Positions 33,917-45,880 are shown, counted from the stretch's first letter. The stretch: 64,000 nt of DNA from Schistocerca nitens (GCF_023898315.1 NC_064618.1:186487548-186551547), one strand, 5' to 3'. The notes: a model not told the origin generated them from the sequence alone. A program made the numbers and translations.

Positions 33917-35321
33917 CACTACTGGCCATTAAAATTGCTACACCAAGAAGAAATGCAGATAATAAACGGGTATTCATTGGACAGATATATTATACTAGAA
34001 CTGCCCTGTGATTACATTTTCACGCAATTTGGGTGCATTGATCCTGAGAAATCAGTACTTAGCAAAACCACCTCTGGCCCTAATAACGGCGTTGATACGC
34101 CTGGGCATTGAGTCAAACAGAGCTTGGATGGCGTGTACAGGTACAGCTGCCCATGCAGCTTCAACACGATACCACAGTTCATAAAGAATAGTTACTGGCA
34201 TATTGTGACGAGCCAGTTGCTCGGCCACTATTGACGAGACGTTTTCAATTGGTGAGAGATCTGGAGAATGTGCTGGCCAGGGCAGCAGCCGAACATTTTC
34301 TGTATCCAGGAAGGCCCGTACAGGACCTGCAACATGCGTTAGTGCATTATCTTGCTGAAATGTAGGGTTTCGCAGGAATCGAATGAAGGGTACAGCCACC
34401 GGTCGTAACACATCTGAAAAGTAAATTCCACTGTTCAAAGTGCCGTCAATGCGAACAAGAGATGACCGACACGTGTAACCAATGGCACCACATACCATGC
34501 CGCCGGGTGATACGCCACTATTTCGATGACGAATATACGCTTCCAATGTGCGTTCACCTCGATGTCGCCAAACACGGATGCGACCATCATGAGGCGGTAA
34601 ACAGAACCTGAATTCATCCGAAAAATGAAGTTTTGCCATTCGTGCACCCAGGTTCGTCGTTGAGTACACCATCGCAGGCTCTCCTGTCTGTGATACAGCG
34701 TCAAGGGTAACCGCAGGCATGGTCTCCGAGCTGACAGTCCATGCTGCTGCAAACGTCGTCGAACTGTTCGTGCAGATGGTTGTTCTCTTGCAAACATCCA
34801 CATCTATTGACCCAGGGATCGAGACGTGGCTGCACGATTCTTTACAGCAATGTGGATAAGATGCCTGTCATCTCGACTGCTAGTGATACGAGGCCGTTGG
34901 GATCCAGCACGGCGTACCGTATTACCCTCCTGAACCAACCGATTCCACATTCAGCAACAGTCATTGGATCTCGACCAACGCGAGCAGCAATGTCGGGATA
35001 CGATAAACCGCAATCGCGATAGGCTACAATCCGACCTTTATCAAAGTCGGAAATGTGATGGTACACATTTCTCCTCCTTAAACGATGTATCACAACAACG
35101 TTTCACCAGGCAACGCCGGTCAACTGCTGTTTGTGTATGAGAAATCGGTTGGAAACTTTCCTCATGTCAGCACGTTGTAGGTGCCGCCACCGGCGCCAAC
35201 CTTGTGTGAATGTTCTGAAAAGCTAATCATTTGCATATCACAGCATCTTCTTCCTGTCGGTTAAATTTCGCGTCTCTAGCACGTCATCTTCTTGCTATAG
35301 CAATTTTAATGGCCAGTAGTG
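33917..35321 (-). mobile_element. Tc1-like transposon, second copy of the 7951-9345 family
   Basis: 1,405 bp with TIRs starting cactactggccattaaaa and TA at both edges (33915-33916, 35322-35323). Same orientation and family as 7951-9345. Removing it rejoins a LINE frame, which confirms its boundaries. Confidence 0.93.
34052..35093 (-). pseudogene. Tc1-like (DD34E) transposase with intact triad but broken frame
   Basis: N-terminus at 35093 with a basic start and helix-turn-helix (GLSYPDIAARVGRD). A second frame (34803-34435) has TVRRRLQQHGLSARR. A third (34801-34052) has FSDEFRF, FQQDNALTH and SPIEN, the D, D and E of the catalytic triad. I count 34 residues between the second D and the E, the Tc1 DD34E spacing. 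At least two frame changes separate DNA-binding and catalytic parts. The 34052-34801 frame runs to the family's C-terminus (ARGGFAKY). Confidence 0.88.
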
Positions 35322-35323
35322 TA

Positions 35324-36000
35324 TTATTGGCTGGTTTTCTGCGAATGGTCTCAACACTCAGTTTTGGAAAGATGCGACATATTCAGTGCTACACATCTAG
35401 GGATACTACACCAATGATAAGTGTACTACATGGTGATAAATAGGATGGAACCTTCAAAATCCATATTGGTCAGAATTTAAACTGCGTCATACACGTTTAC
35501 GAACTCCTAAAACAACATAGTTCAGCCACATTTGCACTTAGAACGACTGAAAATCTTAGGGAGAGACAAATAAGTTATTTTACTTGTTTTGCACAGTTTC
35601 ATTCTATAATATCATATGGAATAATGTTCTGCGGCAGCTCAACTTTAAGATAGAAAGCCTTCATTGCGCAAAAAGGAGCTGCAAGAATAATATAATATGC
35701 TCATCCATGATCATCGTGTAGACATGTGTTTAACGAGTTGGGCATTCTGACTACTGCTTCACGGCATACGTATACCTCATGAAGGTTACTGTAAATAATC
35801 CACTACAGTTCAAAAGGAACAATCTTGAAATAATGCAATACTAGAAGAAAAAACGATATTCCTTACTCCAAATTATGGTCGTCTTTAGCGCAAAAACGGA
35901 TGCACAATGCCGCAACACTTACCCTGTGATATAAAATGCGTAACAGAAAGAGTAGTAAAATTTGAAAACTAATTGAGAAAGTTTCTCTTCTACAATTCCT
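35324..36000 (+). pseudogene. Reverse transcriptase C-terminal relic of the split LINE
   Basis: Plus-strand frame with several stops encoding FHSIISYGIMFCGSSTL, then AFIAQKGAARII and NELGILTTASRHTYTS. These correspond to the conserved SYGI.FWG and KRA.RII...LGILT blocks of jockey-type reverse transcriptases. Too damaged to function. Confidence 0.7.
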
Positions 36001-36330
36001 GCTATTCCGTAGAGGAATTTCTATTACTGTAACGTGCAAAGGGTTGTAGGTGGGACCTACTAACATCTCTATATCTCCTTTATTTTCGTAATTAAAAACG
36101 ATGAAACTTAGAAATGTTCAGAATGTAGCCTTATGTAGAAATTAATTTGCGATTTGAATCTAAAATGACTCGATTCACATTATTACGATCTGTCAAGCTG
36201 AATTATACTTGGAACCTGTAACTATTTAACTTCCTAACTAACATGCTACGCCGATTTTCTGCAGTACACCAGCCAGAAGGAGGACCGACACCATATTTGG
36301 AGGTATCACTTAACACTCGTCTCTTTAGTG

Positions 36331-37228
36331 AACAGTGGTATGCAGAAGTACCTATCGCATGATGAGTTACTGCCATGAAATATATCTCAGTGAAACTTGG
36401 ACCATGTGTAGAAACAGTTGCTATAATAAAGTACAGAAGGTAAATGAAGCAATACGCAGTGAGACGAACAGAAATGCCACTTTTGTTCAAAGCCAATAGT
36501 TACATTTAAGCCACTGGGAAATGCGATGGCTCCTTGGACATTACAAAACTCAGAATCTACTCCTCAATACAGTGGCTGATGACCACAGACAGCTGTGCAA
36601 CGTGCTGGTCATATGGTACCTGCTTTCAAAATGAAAATTAGTTTTATTTTTATATAGCATCTATTTCGAAATTTATTTATTTTGCAACTGGTTTTAGATA
36701 ATACTTCTCGTTAATTTGATTCGCTTACTGATTGTTGGTGTGTAGTAGAGTAATAAGAGTAATAATGTCAAATATGGACGAGTAAATATAATGTCAACAA
36801 GATTGCCTCGATTTAATAGCCTTTAAATTTCAGTACAATATTTGTTTCTAGACCCAAAATTATTTTGTCCCTTGGGGCATGTATTCACATTTGGAAAACT
36901 ACGATTTTCCTACGTATTCCTTGTGATTACAGCAAAAGACTAAAACACATGAGAAGTGCTGACATCATTTAAAACAGTACAATAAAATGTATGTAACTGG
37001 TATCAGGAAACTCTCTCCTACTACCAGACGAAGAGGTATTACTGAGGTTCATATCATACCATGCTATAGGGAGACGCTTTAGATGACTTAAACTCACGGA
37101 AGTTAAATGCTAAGCATGCGAGTGAAACAATACACCTCAGTGACACAGAGGCACACCAATGAGTACCGTTTGGAAACGGTGAAACCAATTACTAAAAAAC
37201 TCAATAGAAAGAAAAACGGGTCCAAAAT
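36331..37228. other. No recognised feature
   Basis: AT-rich 0.9 kb without supported genes. Confidence 0.4.
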
Positions 37229-37590
37229 GCAAATTTTTACTTTTTATTGATTCGACGACTAGTTTCGGGCGGAGACGCATTTTCAAATCATGCTACAGGG
37301 CAGGAAACCAAATTTACACCCACGTATAATACAGTTATCACCAAAATTTTTGGCATATGCCAAAGACACAGAATATATCGTTTCAAACTTATATTACAAC
37401 CGAAAATGGAATTTCTATTTCCGAAGATGTCAAAAATGTGCAATGAACATTTACAGTGCATACAGATAACTGGCAATTTTTCTCCTTCCGCTGTCGTACG
37501 GAATCCTCGGGCAGAGGGCACCCTACGATGATTTGAGAATGCGTCTCGGCTCAAAACTAGTGATCGAATGAACAAAAAGTAAAAATTTGC
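37229..37590. repeat. Inverted-repeat (fold-back) element
   Basis: Two 63-bp arms, 37229-37291 and 37528-37590, are near-perfect reverse complements containing a ctagtttcgggcggagacgc-type block. They enclose 236 bp of AT-rich sequence. It resembles the terminal repeat of some Penelope-like elements, but no coding sequence supports that. No clear target duplication. Confidence 0.7.
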
Positions 37591-38345
37591 AACTTTGACT
37601 GGTTTTTAGTTCTATTGATTAACAGAAGTTGCTGACCTAAGCTAATCCAGCATGCTGAAAGTTCAAGCAAAAAAACTGTCTGACAAATTAAAATTTGTAC
37701 GAGCCTGGGACTCGAAGCAACATTCCCGGGGGCCAACATAAGCAAGCGCTGTCAATTAAATGTTTCCCATACTATTCTGCCAAAACAAGTAGATATTCTA
37801 CCACAGAGTATATCGAATAATACACAACTGCACCATACGTAGATCTTTCGGGTCTCGATGTCATTTAAATTTTCATTTCCCTCACATGGTTATTAGATAC
37901 CATATTCCTCATTTTGCTTGTAGTAATTTATGTTTTCATTGTGTTCATCTGATCCATTTGACTGCAGGGCATTCAATTTATTTAAATCAGAGAATCTGAA
38001 CATCGAAATTCTACGAGTCAAGCATTAATCCCTCCAATACACATTTCATGCTATGACCAAGAGGCTAAGGACAACTTTCATTTCTACTCACCATTTCCTA
38101 AGGGAACAGGAAGGGATTCAAATCATGGACACACTATATGTTACATCCTTTCGCATTCTGTACGATGCAATGTGGAGCACAAATACAAGATTATGAATGA
38201 TATACAGATATTCGATGAAAGTTTCAAGGGTCACGCGATTCGTCCCCTTATTAACTATGATTGTGCAAAATCCCATAATTATCTAACGTTAAGCTGTTCT
38301 ATTTCTTGGAAGACATACTACTAGACATGAGGCAGTGTTTTAGCA
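37591..38345. other. No recognised feature
   Basis: AT-rich, no supported gene or repeat. Confidence 0.4.
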
Positions 38346-38545
38346 GGCCCCTTGTGGGCGAGCGGTTCTAGGCGCTTCAGTCGGGAAGCGCGCTGCTGCT
38401 ACGGTCCCTGGTTCGAATCCTGCCTCGGGCATGGATGTGTGGTGATGTCTTTAGTTTAGTTAGGTATAAGTAGTTCTAAGTTCTAGGTGACTGATGACCT
38501 CAGATGTTAAGTCCCATAGTGCTTAGAGCCATTTGAATCATTTTT
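38346..38545 (+). repeat. tRNA-derived SINE, plus strand, diverged
   Basis: Same family as 29209-29411, with B box ggttcgaatcc at about 38410 and body and tail intact. More substitutions in the head than the other copies. The target duplication is not evident. Confidence 0.88.
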
Positions 38546-38974
38546 GAGACAATCTACGTGTTACCAACACAACGAAAGTCCTATCCATTCCGTGCAGATA
38601 ATTACAAATCTTCATAACATGTTTGGAGATGTACAGAAAGCTTCTCATGAGAAGCTTTTTTATTGCGTTGAATATGAGTGTGTACACTGGATTACTAAAT
38701 TCGATAGGAGTCAGCTGTCATCTCAATGTCCGCAGAATACAGATTATGAAATCATGCTGTGCAATAAACCACATGTTTGTTTTCGTGCTATGGAAGCGAA
38801 CTAAGGCTTAATAAACCTGGACAATTATCTGTGATAAAAACTACAACAAGAGTTGTACGAAAAACCGCCGGGGACTGCCGAAAAGATGAAACATATAAAT
38901 ACCCTCCTGTGATGTATTCATCCTATATGAAGTTTATTGTGCAATTGGAAGAGTCCTTGGACATCTTGTACTAG
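38546..38974. other. No gene recognised; short perfect palindrome
   Basis: Plus-strand ORFs at 38544-38811 have no known motif. A 22-bp perfect palindrome centred on tcatga lies at 38637-38658. Confidence 0.35.
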
Positions 38975-38986
38975 AATATCTTTATG

Positions 38987-39169
38987 GCTTCCGGGTTCCC
39001 GGGTTCGATTCCCGGCGGGGTCAGGGATTTTCTCTGCCTCGTGATGACTGGGTGTTGTGTGATGTCCTTAGGTTAGTTAGGTTAAAGTAGTTCTAAGTTC
39101 TAGGGGACTAATGACCATAGATGTTAAGTCCCATAGTGCTCAGAGCCATTTGAACCATTTTTTTAAACC
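38987..39169 (+). repeat. tRNA-derived SINE, variant head
   Basis: Shares the body and tail of the common SINE (gatgtccttaggttagttag onward). The head differs: cccgggttcgattcccggcg with a following tcagggattttctctgcctc block. Target duplication aatatctttatg at 38975-38986 and 39170-39181. The head is shortened to the B-box half. Confidence 0.93.
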
Positions 39170-39181
39170 AATATCTTTATG

Positions 39182-40084
39182 TACAGGCAATTACGCGGTT
39201 AAAGTGGGGCACGAAAATCAGAACCGTTCAACAGGGTTTTGGTAAAACGCATACTCGGAATTTTGCTCAGCGCACTCTTTCAGCACATAATCAACGGCGA
39301 ACCCATATTACCACCAACAGAAAGGTGGTAACTTTCACAACTATTTATTGTAATATCTCATCTGAATGACGATATGGATCAGACACGATTACGTATGAAA
39401 TGCTCTTCTTGAAACGGCCCACAGCCCATAAAAATGAAAAGTATGAGACGGCTGAATGGAAGATATGTAACAAAATGAATAAAGAGGAGTAAAATTTTAT
39501 GCTCTTCGCCAGCATTGTAGAACACTTATGGTACGTTTATGTTGCAACCTCCCTGCAGCGCATCGCTGCTCGCTGTTCGCCACGAACATTTATCCTGCAG
39601 CTGTTCACATCGCTAGTTGAATGGATTACTTGCAGTCGTGTGAAGCGAATATTTTATTCACTGCATCGACAATAGTAGTGGCTCATACGGGCTAAAAATG
39701 TTATTGCCAACGCGAAAGGAGAGGATAAACGGGTTTACTCTGTGAATCCAGAGCGTCTAGACTGCAGATACTTTTACCAGTTCTAAAATAACCTCCATTT
39801 GCATCCATAATATTTATCAAGAAAGTTACGACGGTCGCTATATTTTTTTTTATTTTCAGTATAGCTGAACTGTAAGTAATTACATCTAGATAGACTCAGC
39901 CACATATAATTGACAAACTTTCTATAGAAAGTTGCTTCGTAGACCTAGCTAATAAATGGTTACTTTATTTTCCTCATCTGCTTCATGTACCACACTAGCC
40001 ACATTTAGATTATCTTCCTCCTACTATACCTGAAGTTATAATTGTTTTTGTATTTACATATAGGCTCTTTACGGTATTCATAAT
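39182..40084. other. No recognised feature
   Basis: No supported gene or repeat. Confidence 0.4.
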
Positions 40085-40322
40085 ATAGATATATTTTGTT
40101 ACAATTAAGAGTCAATATGTAAGGACAAAAATAGAAGTTCAGGTTCGAAAGTATCACATGAAATTTTAATAAATCAAAGTGTTCAAGAGAGGATAGACAT
40201 AACATAGATGTATTTTGTTACAATTAAGAGTCAATATGTAAGCACAAAAATAGAAGTTCAAGTTCGAAAATATGACATGAAATTTTAATAAATCAAAGTG
40301 TTCAAGAAAGGATAGATTAGGT
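40085..40322. repeat. 119-bp tandem duplication
   Basis: Two units, 40085-40203 and 40204-40322, nearly identical. Both contain gttacaattaagagtcaata and aatcaaagtgttcaaga. The minus ORF 40205-40005 is a by-product. Confidence 0.9.
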
Positions 40323-40329
40323 CATGAAA

Positions 40330-40465
40330 ACTGACCATGGCCGAGAGAGTTGCGTGCTGACCAAATGCCAATCAGTTCGCTCATCCAACGACGCTTAGGA
40401 GCTGAAGATGACACGGCGGTCAGTCGGAACCGTTGAGCTTTACAAGGCCTGTTCGGGTGGAGATA
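40330..40465 (+). repeat. SINE tail related to the 5S-derived SINE
   Basis: Contains ccgagagagttgcgtgctgacc and gatgacacggcggtcagtcgg, matching the distal half of the 5S-derived SINE at 58905-59202 (gagagcggtgtgctgacc, gatgacacggcggtcggatgg). The 5S-like head is absent, so this is either a truncated copy or another SINE sharing the same tail domain. Confidence 0.65.
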
Positions 40466-40478
40466 ATTAGTATAGAGA

Positions 40479-41120
40479 TTGACTCAAAAAGCGATATCTT
40501 ACAACTTAGCTATATCTGGAAATAAGACAAAGATAATGACTTTCAAAGGAAAGAATCCAGCCAGACCGAAAATAATAATAAATCAGAAAATTTTAGAACA
40601 AGTATCCCACTTCCATTATCTAGGATGCGATGTTAGTTTTCACTACTACGAAGATATTGAGAAGAATGTTAATAAATATCAAGCTATCTGCGGAGCAATT
40701 GGAAAGGCTTTGGAAAGAAAAACAAGAAAAGAAGCACAAATGAAATTCTATAAGTTAGGGCTGCACCTACGTTTGTATATGTTTCCAGATCACCGACAGT
40801 AACAAAATAGAAAAGTTACGTATACGGGCAGCAAAAATGAATCTCATGGGAGATCTAACAGGCTGTAACGAAATGGATAAAATAAAGAAATGTAACAGTA
40901 AGATCAGACATAAAAATCTTTTCAGTTAATTATAAGAGAGAAGAGAATAGAATGAAATGGAGCATGTTGATAAGTAACAGGAAACAGGTTGCACGAAAGG
41001 ATAATAAATTATCAGTGGACTACAATGAGATAACTAGGTTAGTTTCGTAAGAGAAGGATGGGTAGATTATAGAGACTGGAACGGGTCAGCACAATACCTG
41101 ATAGTTGGAAGATGATGACA
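40479..41120 (+). pseudogene. Non-LTR reverse transcriptase C-terminal relic
   Basis: The first part (to 40802) encodes NLAISGNKTKIMTFKGK, VSHFHYLGCDVS, ICGAIGKAL and MKFYKLGLHL, the order seen after the RT core of RTE-like LINEs. The following 300 bp continue in other frames with MNLMGDLTGCNEMDKIKK-like residues and then stops. A different LINE family from the RTE copies at 16909 and 59320. Confidence 0.75.
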
Positions 41121-41161
41121 ATATTTTATCTAGAAGAACGGAAAATTAGGTAACCCTCTCC

Positions 41162-41400
41162 GATAGCTGCACGTGTTAGCACATCGCTTACGGGACTCGG
41201 TTGGACGCGCTAGACCCGGTTGAATCCGCCTTGTAGATTAGCAACGAGGGCCGATGTGCCAGGTACCACGGATCTTGTTTCTTCCAGCTAGGTGAATAGC
41301 CGGCTGGTACCAACATACTGTTTCAGTCACACGAGTCTCAGATATTTAGGAAACTTTCGCACATTTTCACACGAGTTAACATTAAACATACGCTATTTAG
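41162..41400 (+). repeat. tRNA-derived SINE of a third family
   Basis: A-box-like gatagctgcacgtgttagca, a B-box-like ccggttgaatccg near 41217, and a body containing gggccgatgtgccagg and gctaggtgaatagccggctg. It matches, from memory, a frequent orthopteran SINE. Boundaries approximate, no target duplication found. Confidence 0.6.
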
Positions 41401-41778
41401 AAACACGTATTGGAAATCTGTAGCGATAGAAAAAAGCATCGGGCGCAGGTCTACCATTGCGAAATCCAAACATTAATACGACGATCAGAGATAAGAGATA
41501 AAATGCCAGGAAAAGGGTCTAGAAGAAGAACGAAACATTAGATCAAACGAAATGTGTATAAACGTTATTAAACCTAACATTACTGATCTGGGGTCCAGTT
41601 TTGCGCAGTTAAAAATCCCGCCACATATTTTCAGCGGGGCTGTCTGCCAAAGAGACGCCCCCAGTTTTCCCACGACCTGTCGCTTTCAGCGGGCAGGGAG
41701 ATGGTTTCCTCGAACGTAACTTTCAGGAGAGTAGAACTAGCTAGCAGTATGGGACACCTCTAGCCGTTTTTATTAAAA

Positions 41779-41917
41779 ATGAAACTCCTCCAGCTGTACT
41801 TCAGATTTCATATTTATATTTCGAAGTAAATATGAAATCTTAAGTACAGCTCGAGGAGTTTCATATATATCTACCCAAATAAATATGAAATCTTAAGTAC
41901 AGCTGGAGGGGTTTCGT
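41779..41917. repeat. Hairpin plus third copy of a 37-bp repeat
   Basis: Arms of about 37 bp at 41779-41815 and 41828-41864 are inverted, with a 12-bp loop. A third copy in the orientation of the second arm is at 41881-41917. The common core is atgaaatcttaagtacagct. No coding content. Confidence 0.85.
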
Positions 41918-44408
41918 GTTTAATAAAAAGTATACCAGCTGATATCCCAGCATCATCCGATTTAAATATGGATGTACGAAGAGCTAGCGGTTTTGGTCAC
42001 AGCTTGTAATCGTTATATCGTTGAGGCGGCAAGTCATGTATTTAGATGTTGTAGATGTTGATGTGACAATCATTCCATCGCGCCATTATGTGAAATAGTG
42101 TAGGGTATCTTCCCAGTAGGTGAAGTGCTTCAAGTATTTACTCTGCTTGTTTAACAGTTGTTGCACATTTGTGGCATATTGGAAGCATCGATAAAATTTT
42201 TACTTTCTGCCATCTTTCGTAAGAGGTTTCTTATAAGGGCTGGCTAGCTGACGCATACGTGCTTTCGCGGTGAGTGTAGTGTGTGCTTGTGTTCATAATC
42301 AAGCATGAACCACGTGTTTTGAAAGGCGATGCCTCCATTGTGAATGTTAGAAACCGACCCATGATTTATGATTAGGAAGACGTGTTGTTTTGAATCGTGT
42401 GTCCAAACCAGAACAGTTATTAATTTTTCGTCGGTCTCATGGTTTGCACCTGTTTAGTATGCTGTCGACAGGTTTAGGAGCCACATCTAGTGAAATCGTT
42501 TTGAATTTAGGAGGTTTCGTTCGTAGCGGAACATTTACGTTTGCCACTCATGCGAAACTTTTGGAGATTTAACCATGGTTAGTTGCGCAATCTGATTACA
42601 AATCTGTATTCTATTTCAGCAATAATGACTGCACCGTTCGTGTAGTGCTTTTATTCATTTGATACAAAACCTGCATACAGATGCTATGCGGTATGCTTCT
42701 GGAAATGGGAGCGTTTTCTCTACTGTCACATGGCTTAATTACCTGCTTATGGAATGTGAAGGTATTGGCTAGCTTCGGTCATGTTCCATCAGCAGCAGGT
42801 TAGGTTTCGTTTCCTGCGGCAAACGCCGACAAATCGCTGTCAGAGTGTGTTTGTGCGTTTGGTTGGCTTATATTTTCCTGTTCTATCATGTATCACGTGT
42901 TCCGAGATAGGTATTACATTGGTTCTGCTATGACGTGTGATCGATGATTAGGCACAAATGTGTCCTGTGTGTTTTTGTAGTCCAGCTACCTGAAAGCTAC
43001 TTGAAGCTTAGTGGCTTGTCAGTCTGGTGTCTTGTATAAGGTGTTTTTTTCTAGTCCTTGTAGCACCTTTTTTAAGTCTGATTATTCTGAATCTAAGTGG
43101 TATGATACGAGTAGTGAGTCTTTCGACGAAGAAATAAGTTTTGCATGTCATTTGAGGGGCACGCGTAAGAAGTTTCGCGTGTTTTCTGTGTGAGACTTGA
43201 GTAACTAAATTAAGACTGCAGGCACCATAATGCGTTACATGGTCACACTGAAGAGTTGTTCGACGACTTGTGGATAGCGAAAGTCGTGTATCACAGAATA
43301 TCAAATTTAACTGGCTGTGTTTTATTAATTTGTGATGACCGTGTTGATCGTTTGGTTTGGACGAACCTGGGCGTACTTAGCTGTGTCGTCGCTTTGCTTT
43401 CCTCTGTATTTGTTTTGAGTGTTCGTAATTGTGATATTGCTTGTTTGATGATCGGAGTGTGGTTTAAGGATTGTCTTTGCGTGTTCTGGCTGCTGCTAAG
43501 GAACGAGGTCCTCGTTGCTTGTTGGGTGAACATTTCGTACACATGTCGGCGTTGGTTCTTCTACGGACGTGTCCGTATTTTTTTAAGTCTAGTCTTTGTC
43601 TTGTACAAGGAAAAAAGGACATGCGTTCGTTGTCGACGTGGTATACTTTCCTCAGTGGCGGTCTTAATCTTTCGTCTGCGAAGTCCTACACCGAGAAGAG
43701 TTTTGATTCCTTTAGTCATAAAGTAGCCGACGGCACTCGTTAGTATTACGACTACAACTGTATGCCGGGTTTTACTTGTTAGTCGGGTTGCTGCCTGACT
43801 AATTGTAAAGGGTGAAAGTCTCCTTTAAAAGGTATTAATACTCGTAGAACTGTGTAGTCAGACATTAAAATATGCAAAGCTTTGTAGCTTATTTGAGATA
43901 GAAGTATGAAAAGCTCTCTGTACATGATGTGAAACGGTCGTTCAAACAATACAAATGCGAGAAAGAAATCTGTTCTCAATGTAACTTACGTAAGCGTACG
44001 TGTGACAAAACGACTTTGTGTTGATTTTTGGGGGTGAATGTTGCGAATCTGAATCGACAGCTTAGGTTTTAACTGAACATCATTAAGTCCTAGTCACAAT
44101 ACAATTTTTCACACTTCTCACACATGAACCAATTCGCAAAATGTGTGTTTAGCATTTATGACTGAACTGCAAGACTGCAGTGAAAGTGTTCTTTACAGAA
44201 CATCTTAACAGACAATCTAAACCACACGCACAGTTATTAATAATCAGCAAACTAGGTAATTACAAATATAATAGACCGTGTTACCTTTATAGGTTTCCTT
44301 TTTTCATTCCTACAATATTATAATCCTCTGCTTAACAACTTTCTTTACACATCATATTACGAGAATTCCTCCAGATAATGCTGCCTCCAATCGAGGGCAG
44401 ATCAGCTT
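41918..44408. other. No recognised feature
   Basis: 2.5 kb of T/G-rich DNA. The 156-codon plus ORF at 43256-43726 is rich in Val/Leu/Cys, has no motif, and overlaps other openings. I do not call it. Confidence 0.35.
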
Positions 44409-44422
44409 GCGTCCGTTTCAAA

Positions 44423-44617
44423 ATGTTTCTAATGGCTCTGAGTACTATGGGACTTAACATCGGAGGTCATCAGTCCCCTATAAATTTGAACTAATTAAAC
44501 CTAACTAACCTAAGGACATCACACACATCCATGCCCGAGGCAGGATTCGAACCTGCGACCGCAGCGGTCGCGCGGTTCCAAACTGAAGCGCCGAGAACCG
44601 CTTTTCCACTCCGGCCG
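44423..44617 (-). repeat. tRNA-derived SINE, minus strand
   Basis: Common SINE family with an intact B box on the minus strand. Target duplication gcgtccgtttcaaa at 44409-44422, found as gcgtctgtttcaaa at 44618-44631. Confidence 0.93.
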
Positions 44618-44631
44618 GCGTCTGTTTCAAA

Positions 44632-45612
44632 CCAAGAATATTACCACAAAGTTGCTGCTAAGACACACTGACTCTAATCGGAGAAAGTGAAATTAACCTT
44701 TCTTACCAACAAAGGCAACGTTAAAGCGATATTACAAGGCATGAGACATTTATGAAATTTACAAATTAACTCATATTTGTAACCCATGCCATGCTCAGAA
44801 TTATCACAAGACAGTCAGCTTTCAACTAGCTCCATGCCTTAAATTGGAAACCTATTTTAAGTTATGTCTTGTTCTGTTAATGTGAGTCATCGTTTATGAA
44901 TAAGTGTCTGTTGGCGTTATGTAGGTTCAAGCGGCCGCTGCTCTGTCATATGTCTAGTAACATTTCTTACTAACTGGGTGTCTCGAAAAATGTAAACAAT
45001 GTAATTAGTTGACATTAACTCCTTGTTTCTTAACCATTATGTACGTTTCATTCGCGTTGTACGTTTACTGAGGCCAGAAGTTTTATCTAATGCGTTACTG
45101 TTCAACGCTCAACTTAATTTTTGTTTTGACTTTAAATGTCGTCAGTCATTGTTGTTTCTTCAAGTGAGATCAAGTTGCTTACCCAGACCTCGGTTTCAGA
45201 GTTCTTCCCGATGACACTCTTGTCTAACTCGGTGAGGACACGAATGTGGCACCTGGCTCGCTCCAAGGGCGTCGGACATTCGTAACTAGCGTTGTATGCT
45301 AGGACTCGCTGTAAAAAAGTGAGGAAAAGATCAAAATAATAGAAAAGTCGAAAAATAAAATTGTGTCAACCCAACCGACCCATAGTCGCAAACAAGCCAG
45401 CTCCCCAGTCCCTTCCCACGTAGTTAGCTGTTTCAATTAGCTACCGTGATGCGACTGTGACGATCTGTTTACCTCTGCCGCCAGATAGTATTTCCTCAAA
45501 AAATTGCTAAAAATGAGTTTTTGTTGAAAATCCTCGCTGGAAGTTCTGCGTCTTGAAATATTATCATAAGATTAAAGGAAAAAAATAAAAAATAAAAAAT
45601 AAAATAAAAGTC
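44632..45612. other. No recognised feature
   Basis: AT-rich with an A-rich run near 45575-45610. No supported gene. Confidence 0.4.
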
Positions 45613-45808
45613 AAATGTGTTTGAATTCCTAAGAGGCCAAACTACTGAGGTCATCGAGCCCTAGACATAGACACTATTTAAACTAACTTCTGCTAAGAAA
45701 AACACACACACACACACCCATGCCCGAGAGAGGACTCGAACCTCCGGCGAGAGACACCACGCAGTCCGTGACATGGCACCTCAAACCGTGTGTCCACTCC
45801 GCGCGGCC
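45613..45808 (-). repeat. tRNA-derived SINE of a related family, minus strand
   Basis: The minus strand starts at the right with ggccgcgcggagtggac, has an internal B-box-like ggttcgagtcc near 45738, and a body with a GT-rich stretch and a tail with ttaggaattcaaacaca. Related in design to the common SINE but distinct in sequence. It ends about 70 bp before the duplicated gypsy LTR region. Confidence 0.75.
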
Positions 45809-45880
45809 TTACAGCAGACAAAAATGTCACCATATGCTGGTTTGTTTAGGATTACATGTGGAACACGCGGTCAGTCTATA

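Larger units (their letters stand above)
33870..36242 (+). mobile_element. LINE relic (jockey/R1-like) split by a Tc1 element
   Basis: The left part, to 33916, encodes NTEEMLNKDFKS. The right part, from 35324, continues in sense with IIGWFSANGLNTQFWK. This is the region after the RT core in jockey-like LINEs (LN..FK.I..WF..N.L), and the split is exactly at the TA target of the Tc1 at 33917-35321. Both ends are approximate. Confidence 0.65.
31390..36330 (+). mobile_element. Tc1-like relic split by three insertions (nested stack)
   Basis: Surviving pieces are the left end (31390-31519, starting cagtgaggtgac), 32722-33531, 33784-33869, and a right end at 36243-36330 ending tctttagtg, an imperfect complement of the left end. 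In order, the pieces make one Tc1-like element. The inserts are a LINE (31520-32710), a SINE (33532-33772) and a second LINE (about 33870-36242), which itself contains another Tc1 (33917-35321). Joining across the second LINE rests partly on remembered family sequence. Confidence 0.7.

Noticed and set aside
38637..38660. Rho-independent terminator (palindrome followed by T run)
   Set aside because: Eukaryotic repeat-rich context; no bacterial gene upstream.
43256..43726. 156-codon plus-strand ORF
   Set aside because: No motif, hydrophobic composition typical of T/G-rich DNA, overlapping openings on both strands.
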